Shown here: piece after piece, positions 42,232 through 50,886 of the stretch
Layout: each line of letters opens with the position of its first letter
How positions within the stretch are numbered: position 1 is the stretch's first letter
Assembly: GCA_963592185.1 (NCBI GenBank)
Contig: CAVAVT010000001.1
Location: 1 to 64,000 of the forward strand
Origin: CAVAVT01 sp963592185
GTDB lineage: Bacteria > Bacillota > Negativicutes > Selenomonadales > Selenomonadaceae
Direction: 5' to 3'
DNA: 64,000 nucleotides
Notes under the pieces: model-generated
Databases searched by the model: none
Told to the model about the DNA's origin: nothing
The model's input: the letters and a program-made list of their open reading frames with translations, nothing else
Translations under genes and position numbers: made by a program

Positions 42232-44748
42232 ATGCAATTACTATATAATATAGCGGCAATCCTCGTGGTCATATTGATCATTCCAGTGTTCATGATTCGT
42301 GCGATTCGTGAACGGGGCTTTGTGCAGAGAATCAAGCAGCAGGTTGGTTTTATTCCAAAGGCGGCACTGGAAAAGGTTGCAAATAAAAACTGCATATGGG
42401 TGCATGCGGCTTCTGTCGGCGAAATTGTGGCAGCAAGTCCGCTGATAAGGGAGTTCCACAAGGAGTTTCCCAAGACCCCGATTCTTGTATCGGTGGTTAC
42501 AAACAGCGGCTATGAAATGGCTAACCGCATCATAAAGGATGCGGACAGTATTATTTATTTTCCGCTGGATCTGCCCTGGCTTTCGGGGCATGTTCTTCGC
42601 CGTGTTATGCCGCGGATTTTCATGCCGGTGGAAACCGAGCTTTGGCCTAATTTCTTGAAGGCAGCCCGTGAACTTCACATACCGGCTATGATGGTAAACG
42701 GACGTATCAGTGAAAAGAGTGTAAAGCGTTATCACCATCTACACAGTATTCTGGATGACATGATACGCACTGTGAAAACCTTTGCAATGCAGTCATCAAT
42801 TGATGCGGAATACATCAAGCAGCTGGGAGCACCTCCAGAGCTGGTTACTGTTACAGGCAATACCAAATTTGACCAGACATATACCGAGGTTACCCCGGAG
42901 GAAAAGCTGTCCATGATTCAGGAAATGGGTCTTGGGGACAACGATGGTATTTTCCTTGCTGGCAGTACTCATAAGGGTGAGGAAGTTTTCGTACTTGATG
43001 CTTTTAAGGAGCTTCGTAAGGAATTTCCTAAGGCGAAGCTGGTTATTGCCCCAAGAGAACTTCTCAGAGTATCTGAGATACTTTCCCTGTGCAAAAAATA
43101 TGGCTTTAATGCAAAGCGCCGCACTGAGCTTCAGCAGAATCTGACAACAGACCATGATATTGTGATTCTGGACACTATAGGCGAGCTTGGAAGAGTCTAC
43201 AGCATCGGCGATGTCATCTACGTGGGCGGAAGTCTTATCCCCCATGGCGGACACAATATTTTGGAGCCGGCTGCCCATGGAAAGGCAATTATAGTTGGAT
43301 ATAACATGTTTAACTTTAAGGAGACCCATGAACTGTTCTCCAAGAGGGATGCATGTATTACTGTAAATAACAGCAGCGAGCTTACAGAGCAGGTATTGAA
43401 CCTTTTCCGGGATTCGGACCTTAGGAACCGCATGGAAAAGGAAACCCTTGCTATCTGCAGCGAAAATAAGGGCGCAGCACGCCGTACAGCTGTATTGCTG
43501 AGAAAGCTTCTGGAGTCTCAGGAAACTGAGTCTATAAAGGCCACTGAAAAGGTGGAGAATTTCCAGACATATTTCTTCCATCTGCTTCACGACAATGAGA
43601 AGCATGGTCTTGGTATGAAGCTTCTCATTAAGGTACTTTATGTTTTCTCAATTCTTTATGGCGGACTTGTCAACTTGAAGCTGCTTGGCTACAAGGTTGG
43701 AATTTTCAAGCGGAAAAAACTGGACTGCTATGTTATTTCTCTCGGAAACATCACAGTGGGCGGTACAGGAAAGACTCCTACAGCCCAGCGTCTGGCAAAG
43801 GATATTCATGACATGGGCTACCGTGTGGTAATCCTGAACCGTGGCTATCGAGCAAAGTGGCGTGGCGATGTGGGAATAGTTTCCAACGGAAGAGAGCTTC
43901 TCATGAGCGCTCCAATGGCCGGTGACGAGGCATACATGCTTGCAAAGCATCTGCCGGAGGTTCCGGTGCTCATCGGTCCGGACAGAGCTGTAACAGGCAA
44001 ATACGCCATTGAGCATTTCGGTGCAGAAGTGGCAATCCTGGATGATGGTTACCAGCACTGGCAGCTGAAAAGGGATATGGATATTGTCCTTATTGACTCA
44101 GTAAATGTATTTGGCAATAATTATATGCTGCCAAGAGGTACACTGAGAGAGCCGATTCCACACCTAGAGCGTGCAGATGTATGTCTCCTTACCAAGGTGG
44201 ACCAGGCTGCAGCAGGTTCCTTGGAATACATTCATGACACCATCAGTAAATATGATAACAAGGCACTGGTTGTGGAAAGCATTCATCAGCCAAGGGCTTT
44301 CGTGGAGCTTTCAGATTGGTATGCCAATATAGGTGCAGAGGGGATTCCAGTTTCCAAGATGAAGGGGAAACGGATGGTAGCTGTTTCAGCAATTGGAAAT
44401 CCCACATCCTTTGAACAGACACTGAAGGATTTAGGCGTAATGGTTCTGGAAAGTCTCCGATTCCCAGATCATCATGACTATACTGAGGATGAAATGCATG
44501 ATGTGATGGATCAGGCCATACGGGAGGATGCTGAGGCAATTGTTATAACAGAAAAGGATGCTGTAAAGATTCCTGTTCCGGATGTGAGCCGCAGCAGGGG
44601 TGAAAATGGCGTGCTGATTCCGATATATGTTCTCTGCGTTGAGGTTACATTCCTTGAGGGCGGCAGAGATTTCCGACTGCTGCTGCAGGACAAGCTGGAC
44701 AAGCAGGTTCATGTTCACGAAGCGGATATTGAGTTTAAGGATATGTAA
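42232..44748 (+). CDS. WaaA-LpxK fusion: Kdo transferase and lipid A 4'-kinase
   Basis: One 838-residue frame with two enzymes. Residues about 1-425 are WaaA/KdtA (GT30): N-terminal membrane helix, WVHAASVGE with the catalytic Glu, TNSGYEMANR, PVETELWPN, NGRISEKS, and GGSLIPHGGHNILEPAA. After a 45-60-residue linker, about 470-830 are LpxK: ISLGNITVGGTGKTPTA P-loop (near 503-519), LNRGYRAKW, GDEAYMLAKHLPEVPVLIGP, ILDDGYQHWQL and a late TEKDAVKIP. No ribosome site or good start precedes the LpxK half. Both enzymes act on the same lipid at the inner membrane's cytoplasmic face. Confidence 0.93.
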   Translation: MQLLYNIAAILVVILIIPVFMIRAIRERGFVQRIKQQVGFIPKAALEKVANKNCIWVHAASVGEIVAASPLIREFHKEFPKTPILVSVVTNSGYEMANRIIKDADSIIYFPLDLPWLSGHVLRRVMPRIFMPVETELWPNFLKAARELHIPAMMVNGRISEKSVKRYHHLHSILDDMIRTVKTFAMQSSIDAEYIKQLGAPPELVTVTGNTKFDQTYTEVTPEEKLSMIQEMGLGDNDGIFLAGSTHKGEEVFVLDAFKELRKEFPKAKLVIAPRELLRVSEILSLCKKYGFNAKRRTELQQNLTTDHDIVILDTIGELGRVYSIGDVIYVGGSLIPHGGHNILEPAAHGKAIIVGYNMFNFKETHELFSKRDACITVNNSSELTEQVLNLFRDSDLRNRMEKETLAICSENKGAARRTAVLLRKLLESQETESIKATEKVENFQTYFFHLLHDNEKHGLGMKLLIKVLYVFSILYGGLVNLKLLGYKVGIFKRKKLDCYVISLGNITVGGTGKTPTAQRLAKDIHDMGYRVVILNRGYRAKWRGDVGIVSNGRELLMSAPMAGDEAYMLAKHLPEVPVLIGPDRAVTGKYAIEHFGAEVAILDDGYQHWQLKRDMDIVLIDSVNVFGNNYMLPRGTLREPIPHLERADVCLLTKVDQAAAGSLEYIHDTISKYDNKALVVESIHQPRAFVELSDWYANIGAEGIPVSKMKGKRMVAVSAIGNPTSFEQTLKDLGVMVLESLRFPDHHDYTEDEMHDVMDQAIREDAEAIVITEKDAVKIPVPDVSRSRGENGVLIPIYVLCVEVTFLEGGRDFRLLLQDKLDKQVHVHEADIEFKDM

Positions 44749-44764
44749 AAGGGGATGAACCCAT

Positions 44765-45496
44765 ATGAAGGTTTTATGTGTTATTCCAGCTAGATATGCC
44801 TCCACAAGGCTTCCGGGAAAACCGTTGGCAGATATTGCAGGAAAGCCCATGATATGCCGTGTATATGAGGCGGCATCCGGTGCGAAACGCCTTGCAGGTG
44901 TGGTGGCAGCAGTGGATGACAGCCGTGTGTATGATGCGGTTGTTTCTGGCGGCGGAAAAGCCATGATGACAAGGAAGGACCACGCAACTGGTACAGACCG
45001 TCTGGCAGAGGTGGCTGAGGCATACAGCGATATGGATGTTATCATCAATGTCCAGGGGGACGAGCCGCTGATTGATCCTGAGCTTATCGATGCTTTGGCA
45101 CTGGAGTTTGAAAAGGATTCGGAGCTTTGTATGGCAACGGTCAGAACCCCAATGCATTCCGAAGAAGAGATGAAAAATCCCAACAATGTAAAGGTTGTTG
45201 CTGATAAAAACGGATATGCACTTTATTTTTCCAGATCCCTTATGCCTTATCCAAGGGAAAATACTGGCTGCACGGTATATAAGCACATCGGCATATATGC
45301 CTACCGCCGGGATTTCCTGCTGGGCTACGCAAAGCTTCCACAGACTCCGCTGGAGCAGACGGAAAGTCTTGAGCAGCTTAGGGCATTGGAAAATGGATAC
45401 CGGATAAAGGTAATAGATACTGACAAAAAATTTGTGGGTGTTGACACCACGGAAGATTTGGCAGAGGTTAATAAAATTTTTGCTGAGAGAAATTAA
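44765..45496 (+). CDS. kdsB: CMP-Kdo synthetase KdsB
   Basis: 3-deoxy-manno-octulosonate cytidylyltransferase, 243 residues, activates Kdo for WaaA. Starts with CVIPARYASTRLPGKPLADI, then MTRKDHATGTDRLAE, VNVQGDEPLID-type motif (INVQGDEPLIDP), HIGIYAYRRDFL and a C-terminal GVDTTEDLAEV. Normal length (248 in E. coli). First of the four Kdo genes placed directly after waaA-lpxK. Confidence 0.95.
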   Translation: MKVLCVIPARYASTRLPGKPLADIAGKPMICRVYEAASGAKRLAGVVAAVDDSRVYDAVVSGGGKAMMTRKDHATGTDRLAEVAEAYSDMDVIINVQGDEPLIDPELIDALALEFEKDSELCMATVRTPMHSEEEMKNPNNVKVVADKNGYALYFSRSLMPYPRENTGCTVYKHIGIYAYRRDFLLGYAKLPQTPLEQTESLEQLRALENGYRIKVIDTDKKFVGVDTTEDLAEVNKIFAERN

Positions 45497-45537
45497 GAAA
45501 AGCTTTTGAGCCGTAAGAAGAAAGGTGGCTATTAGTA

Positions 45538-46362
45538 ATGAATACAGTAAAAATAGGTAACTACAGCGTGGGAAACGGAGCACCACTCCTTCTTATGGCA
45601 GGACCCTGCGTACTTGAGGGACTGGACCGCTGTCTCTACATCGGCCGTACCATAAAGGAAATAGCAAACCGTCTTGGAATGCCCTATGTATTTAAGGCAT
45701 CCTTTGATAAGGCAAACCGTTCATCCTTCAATGGCTTCAGAGGCCCGGGGCTGGAAAAGGGACTGGAAATGCTTCAGACCATAAAGGATGAGCTTCAGGT
45801 GCCCATTGTTACAGATGTTCATAAGGAAGAGCAGGTTCTTCCGGCAGCAAAGGTTGCGGATGTTATCCAGATTCCGGCATTCCTCTGCCGTCAGACTGAC
45901 CTTCTTTTTGCAGCAGCTCAGAGCGGTGCTGTGGTAAATGTAAAGAAGGGGCAGTTCATGGCTCCAAAGGATATGCTGAATGTGGTGGACAAGCTTCATG
46001 AGGGCGGCTGCAGCGAAATCATGCTGACAGAGCGTGGAGCATCCTTTGGCTACAATAATCTGGTTGTGGATATGCGTGCATTCCCAATCATGCGTGAATT
46101 TGGCTATCCTGTAATTTTTGACGCAACCCACAGTGTACAGCTGCCAGGCGGCGCAGGAAGCTGCTCTGCCGGAAACCGTGAGTATGTGGAGTATCTCCTG
46201 AGAGCTGCAGTGGGCTGCGGAGTAGACGGACTCTTTATGGAGGTTCACGACAATCCTGAGGAGGCTCTCTGCGACGGTCCTAACATGGTATATCTGGACA
46301 AGCTTGAGGATATACTGAAGGATGCTGTGGCTATTCATGAAATCGTAAGAAAGAAACTGTGA
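45538..46362 (+). CDS. kdsA: Kdo-8-phosphate synthase KdsA
   Basis: Condenses phosphoenolpyruvate with arabinose 5-phosphate, 274 residues, TIM-barrel of the DAHP/KDOPS family. Motifs: LMAGPCVLEG, FKASFDKANRSS, TDVHKEEQ, QIPAFLCRQTDLL, VNVKKGQFMAP, MLTERGASFGYNNLVVDMR and FDATHSVQLPGG. The VNVKKGQF form has Lys-Lys rather than Asn of metal-independent enzymes at a nearby site; metal use cannot be settled by eye. RBS AGAAAGGTGG. Confidence 0.95.
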   Translation: MNTVKIGNYSVGNGAPLLLMAGPCVLEGLDRCLYIGRTIKEIANRLGMPYVFKASFDKANRSSFNGFRGPGLEKGLEMLQTIKDELQVPIVTDVHKEEQVLPAAKVADVIQIPAFLCRQTDLLFAAAQSGAVVNVKKGQFMAPKDMLNVVDKLHEGGCSEIMLTERGASFGYNNLVVDMRAFPIMREFGYPVIFDATHSVQLPGGAGSCSAGNREYVEYLLRAAVGCGVDGLFMEVHDNPEEALCDGPNMVYLDKLEDILKDAVAIHEIVRKKL

Positions 46363-46381
46363 TACTTCGGAGGAAGCTATT

Positions 46382-47350
46382 GTGATAAAAGAACGTGCAA
46401 CAGAAACGCTTAAAATTGAAGCGGATGCAGTGCTGAAGCTGATTCCACGTATTGATGATGAATTTGAGCGAGCTGTAAATCATATACTTTCCTGCAAGGG
46501 AAGAACTATTGTTACTGGAATGGGAAAGTCAGGACATGTGGGAAGAAAGATTGCTGCAAGTCTTGCCAGCACCGGAACACCCTCGTTTTTCGTACATCCG
46601 GCGGAAGCTTTTCACGGAGATCTGGGAATGGTCACGGAGCACGATGTTGTCATTGCAATATCCAATAGCGGAGAGACCAATGAGGTAATTAATATTGTGC
46701 CAATCATCCGCCGTATCGGAGCATCTCTCATTGCTCTGTGCGGAAGACGGGAGTCCTCCCTTGGGAAAAATGCGGATTTCTTTATTGACTGCGGTGTGGA
46801 AAAGGAAGCCGATCCCATGAATCTGGCGCCCACAGCAAGCACCACTGCCACCCTTGCCATGGGAGATGCCATTACCGTGGCTCTCCTTTCAGCAAGAAAT
46901 TTCACGGCACAGGATTTTGCTGTATTCCATCCGGGGGGATCCCTTGGAAGACGGCTTTTGCTTACAGTGGAAAATGTAATGCACACCGGGGAAAACAATC
47001 CGATTATTCATTATTCAAGAACTGCCAAGGAAGCTCTTTTCATGATGACAGACAAGGGGCTTGGAGCTACTTCTGTGGTGGATGATAATGGGAAGTTCAT
47101 TGGTCTGGTGACAGACGGAGATATCCGCAGAAGCCTTGCAAAGGGCAGCGAGTTCCTGGATGCTTCTGTTGAGGAACTTATGACCAGGTCTCCGCAGACC
47201 ATTACCAAGGACAAGTTGGCAGCTTCCGCACTTTCAATGATGGAAAAGCATCAGCCAAGGCCGATTACCGTTCTTCCTGTTATTTCCGAGGACAATGAGC
47301 CTATAGGAATCATTCATCTTACGGATCTTCTCCGTCAGGGGGTTGTTTGA
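46382..47350 (+). CDS. kdsD: Arabinose-5-phosphate isomerase KdsD
   Basis: Isomerises ribulose 5-phosphate to arabinose 5-phosphate, the Kdo precursor; 322 residues. SIS domain (about 40-175; TGMGKSGHVGRKIAASLASTG, HPAEAFHGDLGMV, ISNSGETNEV) followed by two CBS domains (about 205-260 and 270-322). Length and order match KdsD/KpsF. GTG start after GGAGGAAG. Its end overlaps the possible earlier TTG start of kdsC. Confidence 0.94.
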   Translation: MIKERATETLKIEADAVLKLIPRIDDEFERAVNHILSCKGRTIVTGMGKSGHVGRKIAASLASTGTPSFFVHPAEAFHGDLGMVTEHDVVIAISNSGETNEVINIVPIIRRIGASLIALCGRRESSLGKNADFFIDCGVEKEADPMNLAPTASTTATLAMGDAITVALLSARNFTAQDFAVFHPGGSLGRRLLLTVENVMHTGENNPIIHYSRTAKEALFMMTDKGLGATSVVDDNGKFIGLVTDGDIRRSLAKGSEFLDASVEELMTRSPQTITKDKLAASALSMMEKHQPRPITVLPVISEDNEPIGIIHLTDLLRQGVV

Positions 47351-47351
47351 T

Positions 47352-47912
47352 ATGCAGATGAAGGAAGATGCTGTTCAGCGTGCGAAAAAAATCCGTGTGG
47401 CAATTTTTGACGTGGACGGAGTTCTGACAGACGGAAATATTAACTGGGGTCCGGAGGGGGAAGTGTTCAAGTCCTTTTCCTGCAAGGATGGACTGGGAAT
47501 AACTCTTTGGCACAGAAGCGGTGGAAAGTCCGCCATTATTTCCGGCAGAGACGGCCGTCTGGTAACTGGCCGCATGGAGCCGCTGGGCATTCATGATTTT
47601 TGGTATAAATGTGCGGATAAACGCCAGGCATACAGGGAGCTGTGTGAAAAATTCAAAGTTGCTCCAGAGGAAACACTGTACATAGGAGACGATATAATAG
47701 ACCTTCCTCTTATGAAGCAGGCTGGGCTTGCTGCATCACCTTCAGACGGAGCTGCGGAGGCAAGGGAATATGCACAGCTGGTGTCAGATTTCCCTGGAGG
47801 AAAGGGCGCTGTCCGTGAAATTATGGAATTTGTTATGAAGGTACAGGGCAGCTGGGGAAGACTTGTGGCCCAGTACATGGAGGACGCACCTATTGAAAAT
47901 TCTGCTCAATAG
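47352..47912 (+). CDS. kdsC: Kdo-8-phosphate phosphatase KdsC
   Basis: HAD phosphatase of the C0 type (no cap; acts as a tetramer), 186 residues. Motif I FDVDGVLTDG, motif II ISGRDG, Lys in the DKRQAY region, motif IV YIGDDIIDLPLM. Completes the Kdo set kdsB-A-D-C. ATG 47352 lies 9 nt after GGGG; an in-frame TTG at 47343 overlaps the kdsD stop. Confidence 0.94.
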   Translation: MQMKEDAVQRAKKIRVAIFDVDGVLTDGNINWGPEGEVFKSFSCKDGLGITLWHRSGGKSAIISGRDGRLVTGRMEPLGIHDFWYKCADKRQAYRELCEKFKVAPEETLYIGDDIIDLPLMKQAGLAASPSDGAAEAREYAQLVSDFPGGKGAVREIMEFVMKVQGSWGRLVAQYMEDAPIENSAQ

Positions 47913-47953
47913 GTATAAACTCTCTTTTATCGGGAGATAATTGTTGGGGGCAA

Positions 47954-48871
47954 TTGCGTAATATGATTTACAAGACATTGATGATGCTGAGCCGTATCTG
48001 CTGCCATATGCCACATTCATGGCTTTTGGCAATGGGCAAGGGGCTTGGAATCCTGTATTATAAACTTATAAAGAAGCAAAGGGAGCTTGCCATAAAGCAG
48101 ATCCGCAGGTCGCTGGACCTGTCACAGGAAGAGGCTGAGCGCATTATACGCCAGTCCTTTATAAACATGGGAAGAAATTTCTTTGAGGTGCTTTACATGC
48201 CGCATCTCAACAAAGAAAATTTCAGCCGTTATATTGAAATTGACCATCTTGAAAGGATGGAGGCGGCTTTGGCTGAAAAGCACGGCGTGGTGGTGCTCAC
48301 AGGCCATGTGGGCAACTGGGAATGGCTTTCTGCGGCCTTTACCATGAATGACATGCCCGTTACCGCCATTGCAAAGCCACAGCCCAATATGCAGTATACC
48401 CGTGTTTTGGACGACCTCAGGGCAACAATCAATGTGGAAATATTTTCCCGTGGAACCAGTGAGCTGCTGGCTGCTGCCCGAGCCTTGAAACATGGAAAAA
48501 TTCTTGGCTTCCTTGCGGATCAGGACGGCGGCCCCGGAGGAGCCTTTGTGCCGTTTTTTGGAAAGCTGGCATCCTCGCCAATGGGTGCGGCAGTTTTTGC
48601 GAAAAAATTTAATTCACCAGTTCTTCCAGCATTTATTCTCCGTCAGCCTGACGGCCATCATAAGGTTGTCATAGGGGAAGTTATGCACTATGAGGATACT
48701 GGAGATTCAGACAAGGATTTGTATGATTTTACCTATAAAATGACTAAGATTATAGAGAAGATTATTAGAGAAAATCCAACTCAGTGGCTTTGGTTCCAGC
48801 ATCGGTGGAATACTCCGCCGGATGAGCAGAAACAGAAGCATCATGTTGTTAAATCAGAGGGTGAAGCATGA
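47954..48871 (+). CDS. lpxL: LpxL/HtrB-family lipid A acyltransferase 2
   Basis: Second late acyltransferase, 305 residues, with the standard catalytic motif as TGHVGNWEW, then DQDGGPGGAFVPFFG and C-terminal WLWFQHRWN. It likely adds a secondary acyl chain to Kdo-lipid A, and its place right after the Kdo genes fits an enzyme that needs the Kdo group. TTG 47954 or ATG 47963 could be the start; the GGGGG ribosome site is 3 and 12 nt away respectively. Overlaps lptC by 4 bp. Confidence 0.9.
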   Translation: MRNMIYKTLMMLSRICCHMPHSWLLAMGKGLGILYYKLIKKQRELAIKQIRRSLDLSQEEAERIIRQSFINMGRNFFEVLYMPHLNKENFSRYIEIDHLERMEAALAEKHGVVVLTGHVGNWEWLSAAFTMNDMPVTAIAKPQPNMQYTRVLDDLRATINVEIFSRGTSELLAAARALKHGKILGFLADQDGGPGGAFVPFFGKLASSPMGAAVFAKKFNSPVLPAFILRQPDGHHKVVIGEVMHYEDTGDSDKDLYDFTYKMTKIIEKIIRENPTQWLWFQHRWNTPPDEQKQKHHVVKSEGEA

Positions 48872-49413
48872 GTAAACAGGTAAAAGCTATAATCGCCATA
48901 TCAATCATTATTCTTGTTTGTCTGATTGTCTGGGCTGTCCGCTCTGTCCCACAGCCGCCGGATACTGACTCTGTCCAGGTGAATACTGTGATGAAGTATG
49001 ACGGCAATACTATCCGTGAGGAAAAGAACGGCAAGGTTATCTGGGAGCTTACAGCAGATGATATATCCGTGGATAAGGATACCCAGAATGCTGAAATGAC
49101 CAATATCAAGGCCAAGTATTACAGCGAAGACGGTCAGGAAGTAGGTATTACAGCGCCTCATGGCCGCTATGAAAATGGCAGCCGCAATATTAAGCTTGAT
49201 GGCGGTGTAAAGGGAGAAACAAATGACGGGGCAAAGCTAACTAGCAAGGAGCTTATCTGGAATGCCAAGGCATCAAAATTGATTGCCAAGGGGGATGCAA
49301 AGATTGAGCGTGAAAGCGAGCATATGAAGGCCCGGGGCAATACAATCGAAAGCTCCAACTCCTTCCAGCGCTTTAAAGTAAAAGGCAAGGCCCATATCGA
49401 AAAGGGGAACTGA
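48868..49413 (+). CDS. lptC: LPS export protein LptC
   Basis: Bitopic periplasmic protein of the Lpt bridge, 181 residues. One N-terminal membrane helix (about 6-26), then an OstA-like jelly roll with repeated strands (GKVIWELTADDISVDKD, AKYYSEDGQEVGITAPHGRYE, ARGNTIESSNSFQRFKVKGK). Overlaps the upstream acyltransferase by 4 bp and ends 1 bp before lptA. Confidence 0.92.
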   Translation: MSKQVKAIIAISIIILVCLIVWAVRSVPQPPDTDSVQVNTVMKYDGNTIREEKNGKVIWELTADDISVDKDTQNAEMTNIKAKYYSEDGQEVGITAPHGRYENGSRNIKLDGGVKGETNDGAKLTSKELIWNAKASKLIAKGDAKIERESEHMKARGNTIESSNSFQRFKVKGKAHIEKGN

Positions 49414-49414
49414 C

Positions 49415-50107
49415 ATGAGTAAAATTTTCAAAATAAAAACTATGCTGCTTGCCATGACTGTAGCAATGGTGATGGCTGGCAATACTCTGTACGCAGCAGG
49501 AGAGCCTACTTCCCTGGACGGGGATGAGGTTGAATATGATATGAAAACCGGTGTTATCAAGGCAAAAGGTCATGTGCTCATGAAGCAGGGAGATCTTAAG
49601 GTGACTGGCAACAAGGCTGAGTATAACACCAAGACAAAGTTCGGCAAAGCCAATGGAAATGTTATTGCTGTGCAGAGGGATACCCGTGTAATTGCGGATA
49701 AGGCAACCCTTAATAAAAAGAATGTTCTTGTGGCTGAGGGAAATGTCCATGGTTCCCAGGCTGACAAGAACTTTGCCGGACCCCGTGCAGACTACTTCTC
49801 TGATAAAGAGTATGTAATTATGCCGAAGGGCGGAAGCATTTCTGATGCGGATGGAACAGTAACAGCTGACAAGATTGAGGGCTGGCTCAAAAGGGATTAT
49901 TTCAAGGGCACAGGCAATGCACATCTCGTAAGCCCTGCAAACAACCTTGAAGCTGGTGGAAATACCATCGACTATTATGGCAAAAAGGAAGGCAAGGCTG
50001 TGCTTACAGGGAATGCCTGGGCTGTACAGGACAACAACAAGCTGAACAGCAAACGCCTGGTGGTATATCTGGAAGAAAACGGCAAGGCTGAGGCAAAGGC
50101 TCAGTAA
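49415..50107 (+). CDS. lptA: LPS transport periplasmic protein LptA (OstA-like)
   Basis: Periplasmic bridge protein of 230 residues, larger than E. coli LptA (185). Signal peptide (about 1-26, YAA), then a jelly roll with OstA repeats: LDGDEVEYDMKTGVIKAKGHV, VTGNKAEYNTKTKFGKANGN, RVIADKATLNKKNVLVAEGN, TADKIEGWLKRDYFKGTGN, AGGNTIDYYGKKEGKAVLTGN. The extra repeats could span more of the periplasm. No lptD gene is in this window. Confidence 0.92.
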   Translation: MSKIFKIKTMLLAMTVAMVMAGNTLYAAGEPTSLDGDEVEYDMKTGVIKAKGHVLMKQGDLKVTGNKAEYNTKTKFGKANGNVIAVQRDTRVIADKATLNKKNVLVAEGNVHGSQADKNFAGPRADYFSDKEYVIMPKGGSISDADGTVTADKIEGWLKRDYFKGTGNAHLVSPANNLEAGGNTIDYYGKKEGKAVLTGNAWAVQDNNKLNSKRLVVYLEENGKAEAKAQ

Positions 50108-50149
50108 TCTAAGGAGACCTTGTCAGTACTTGGACTGGAGGATGCGCAT

Positions 50150-50869
50150 TTGTATATTGAGGCTAAGGAACTTGTAAAGACATATAAAAACCGCAATGTG
50201 GTAAATGGAGTTTCATTACGTGTAGATAAGGGCGAGATAGTGGGACTGCTGGGACCTAATGGTGCCGGAAAAACCACAACATTCTACATGATAGTGGGAT
50301 TGGAGCAGCCGTCACATGGACAGGTATATCTCGATGATGTGAAAATCGGCAAAATGTCCATGCACCAGCGTGCTGAAATGGGAATCAGCTACCTTGCACA
50401 GGAGGCTTCCATCTTTAGATCCCTCACTGTGGATGAAAATATAATGGCAATTCTCGAGACATTGCCAATCTCCAAGGAAGAGCAGAAAAATAAACTTCAG
50501 TCATTGCTGGAAGAATTCCATATAACTCATGTTCGTGAGCGTAAAGGTACTGAGCTTTCCGGTGGTGAGCGACGCCGTGTGGAGATAGCCAGATGTTTGG
50601 CGCTGGAACCACAGTTTATTTTGCTTGATGAGCCATTTGCAGGAGTTGACCCAATAGCTGTTGCGGATATTCAGCAGATTATCCAGCATTTGAAAAACAG
50701 AGGTATTGGAATACTGATTACAGACCACAATGTACGTGAGACTCTGCGCATAGTTGACAGGGCATATATTCTGAACAATGGTGAAATCCTTATTGAAGGT
50801 GACAGTGAAACTATTGCTGCCAACGAGCTGGCTAAGAAATTCTACCTTGGCGATAACTTTACTTTGTAA
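50150..50869 (+). CDS. lptB: LPS export ABC transporter ATPase LptB
   Basis: Cytoplasmic ATPase of the Lpt extractor, 239 residues from TTG 50150, which has GGAGGA at 7 nt and gives the usual family length (241). An in-frame TTG at 50120 is an alternative. Walker A GPNGAGKTT, Q-loop LAQEASIFRSLTV (family hallmark), signature LSGGERRRVEIARCLA, Walker B FILLDEPFAGVDP, switch His in ITDHNV. Confidence 0.94.
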   Translation: MYIEAKELVKTYKNRNVVNGVSLRVDKGEIVGLLGPNGAGKTTTFYMIVGLEQPSHGQVYLDDVKIGKMSMHQRAEMGISYLAQEASIFRSLTVDENIMAILETLPISKEEQKNKLQSLLEEFHITHVRERKGTELSGGERRRVEIARCLALEPQFILLDEPFAGVDPIAVADIQQIIQHLKNRGIGILITDHNVRETLRIVDRAYILNNGEILIEGDSETIAANELAKKFYLGDNFTL

Positions 50870-50886
50870 ATAGGAGAGACATCAAG

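Noticed and set aside
43560..43640. Frameshift or separate genes at the WaaA-LpxK junction
   Set aside because: The frame is continuous, and the ATG near 43615 has no ribosome site, so a natural fusion is the simpler reading.
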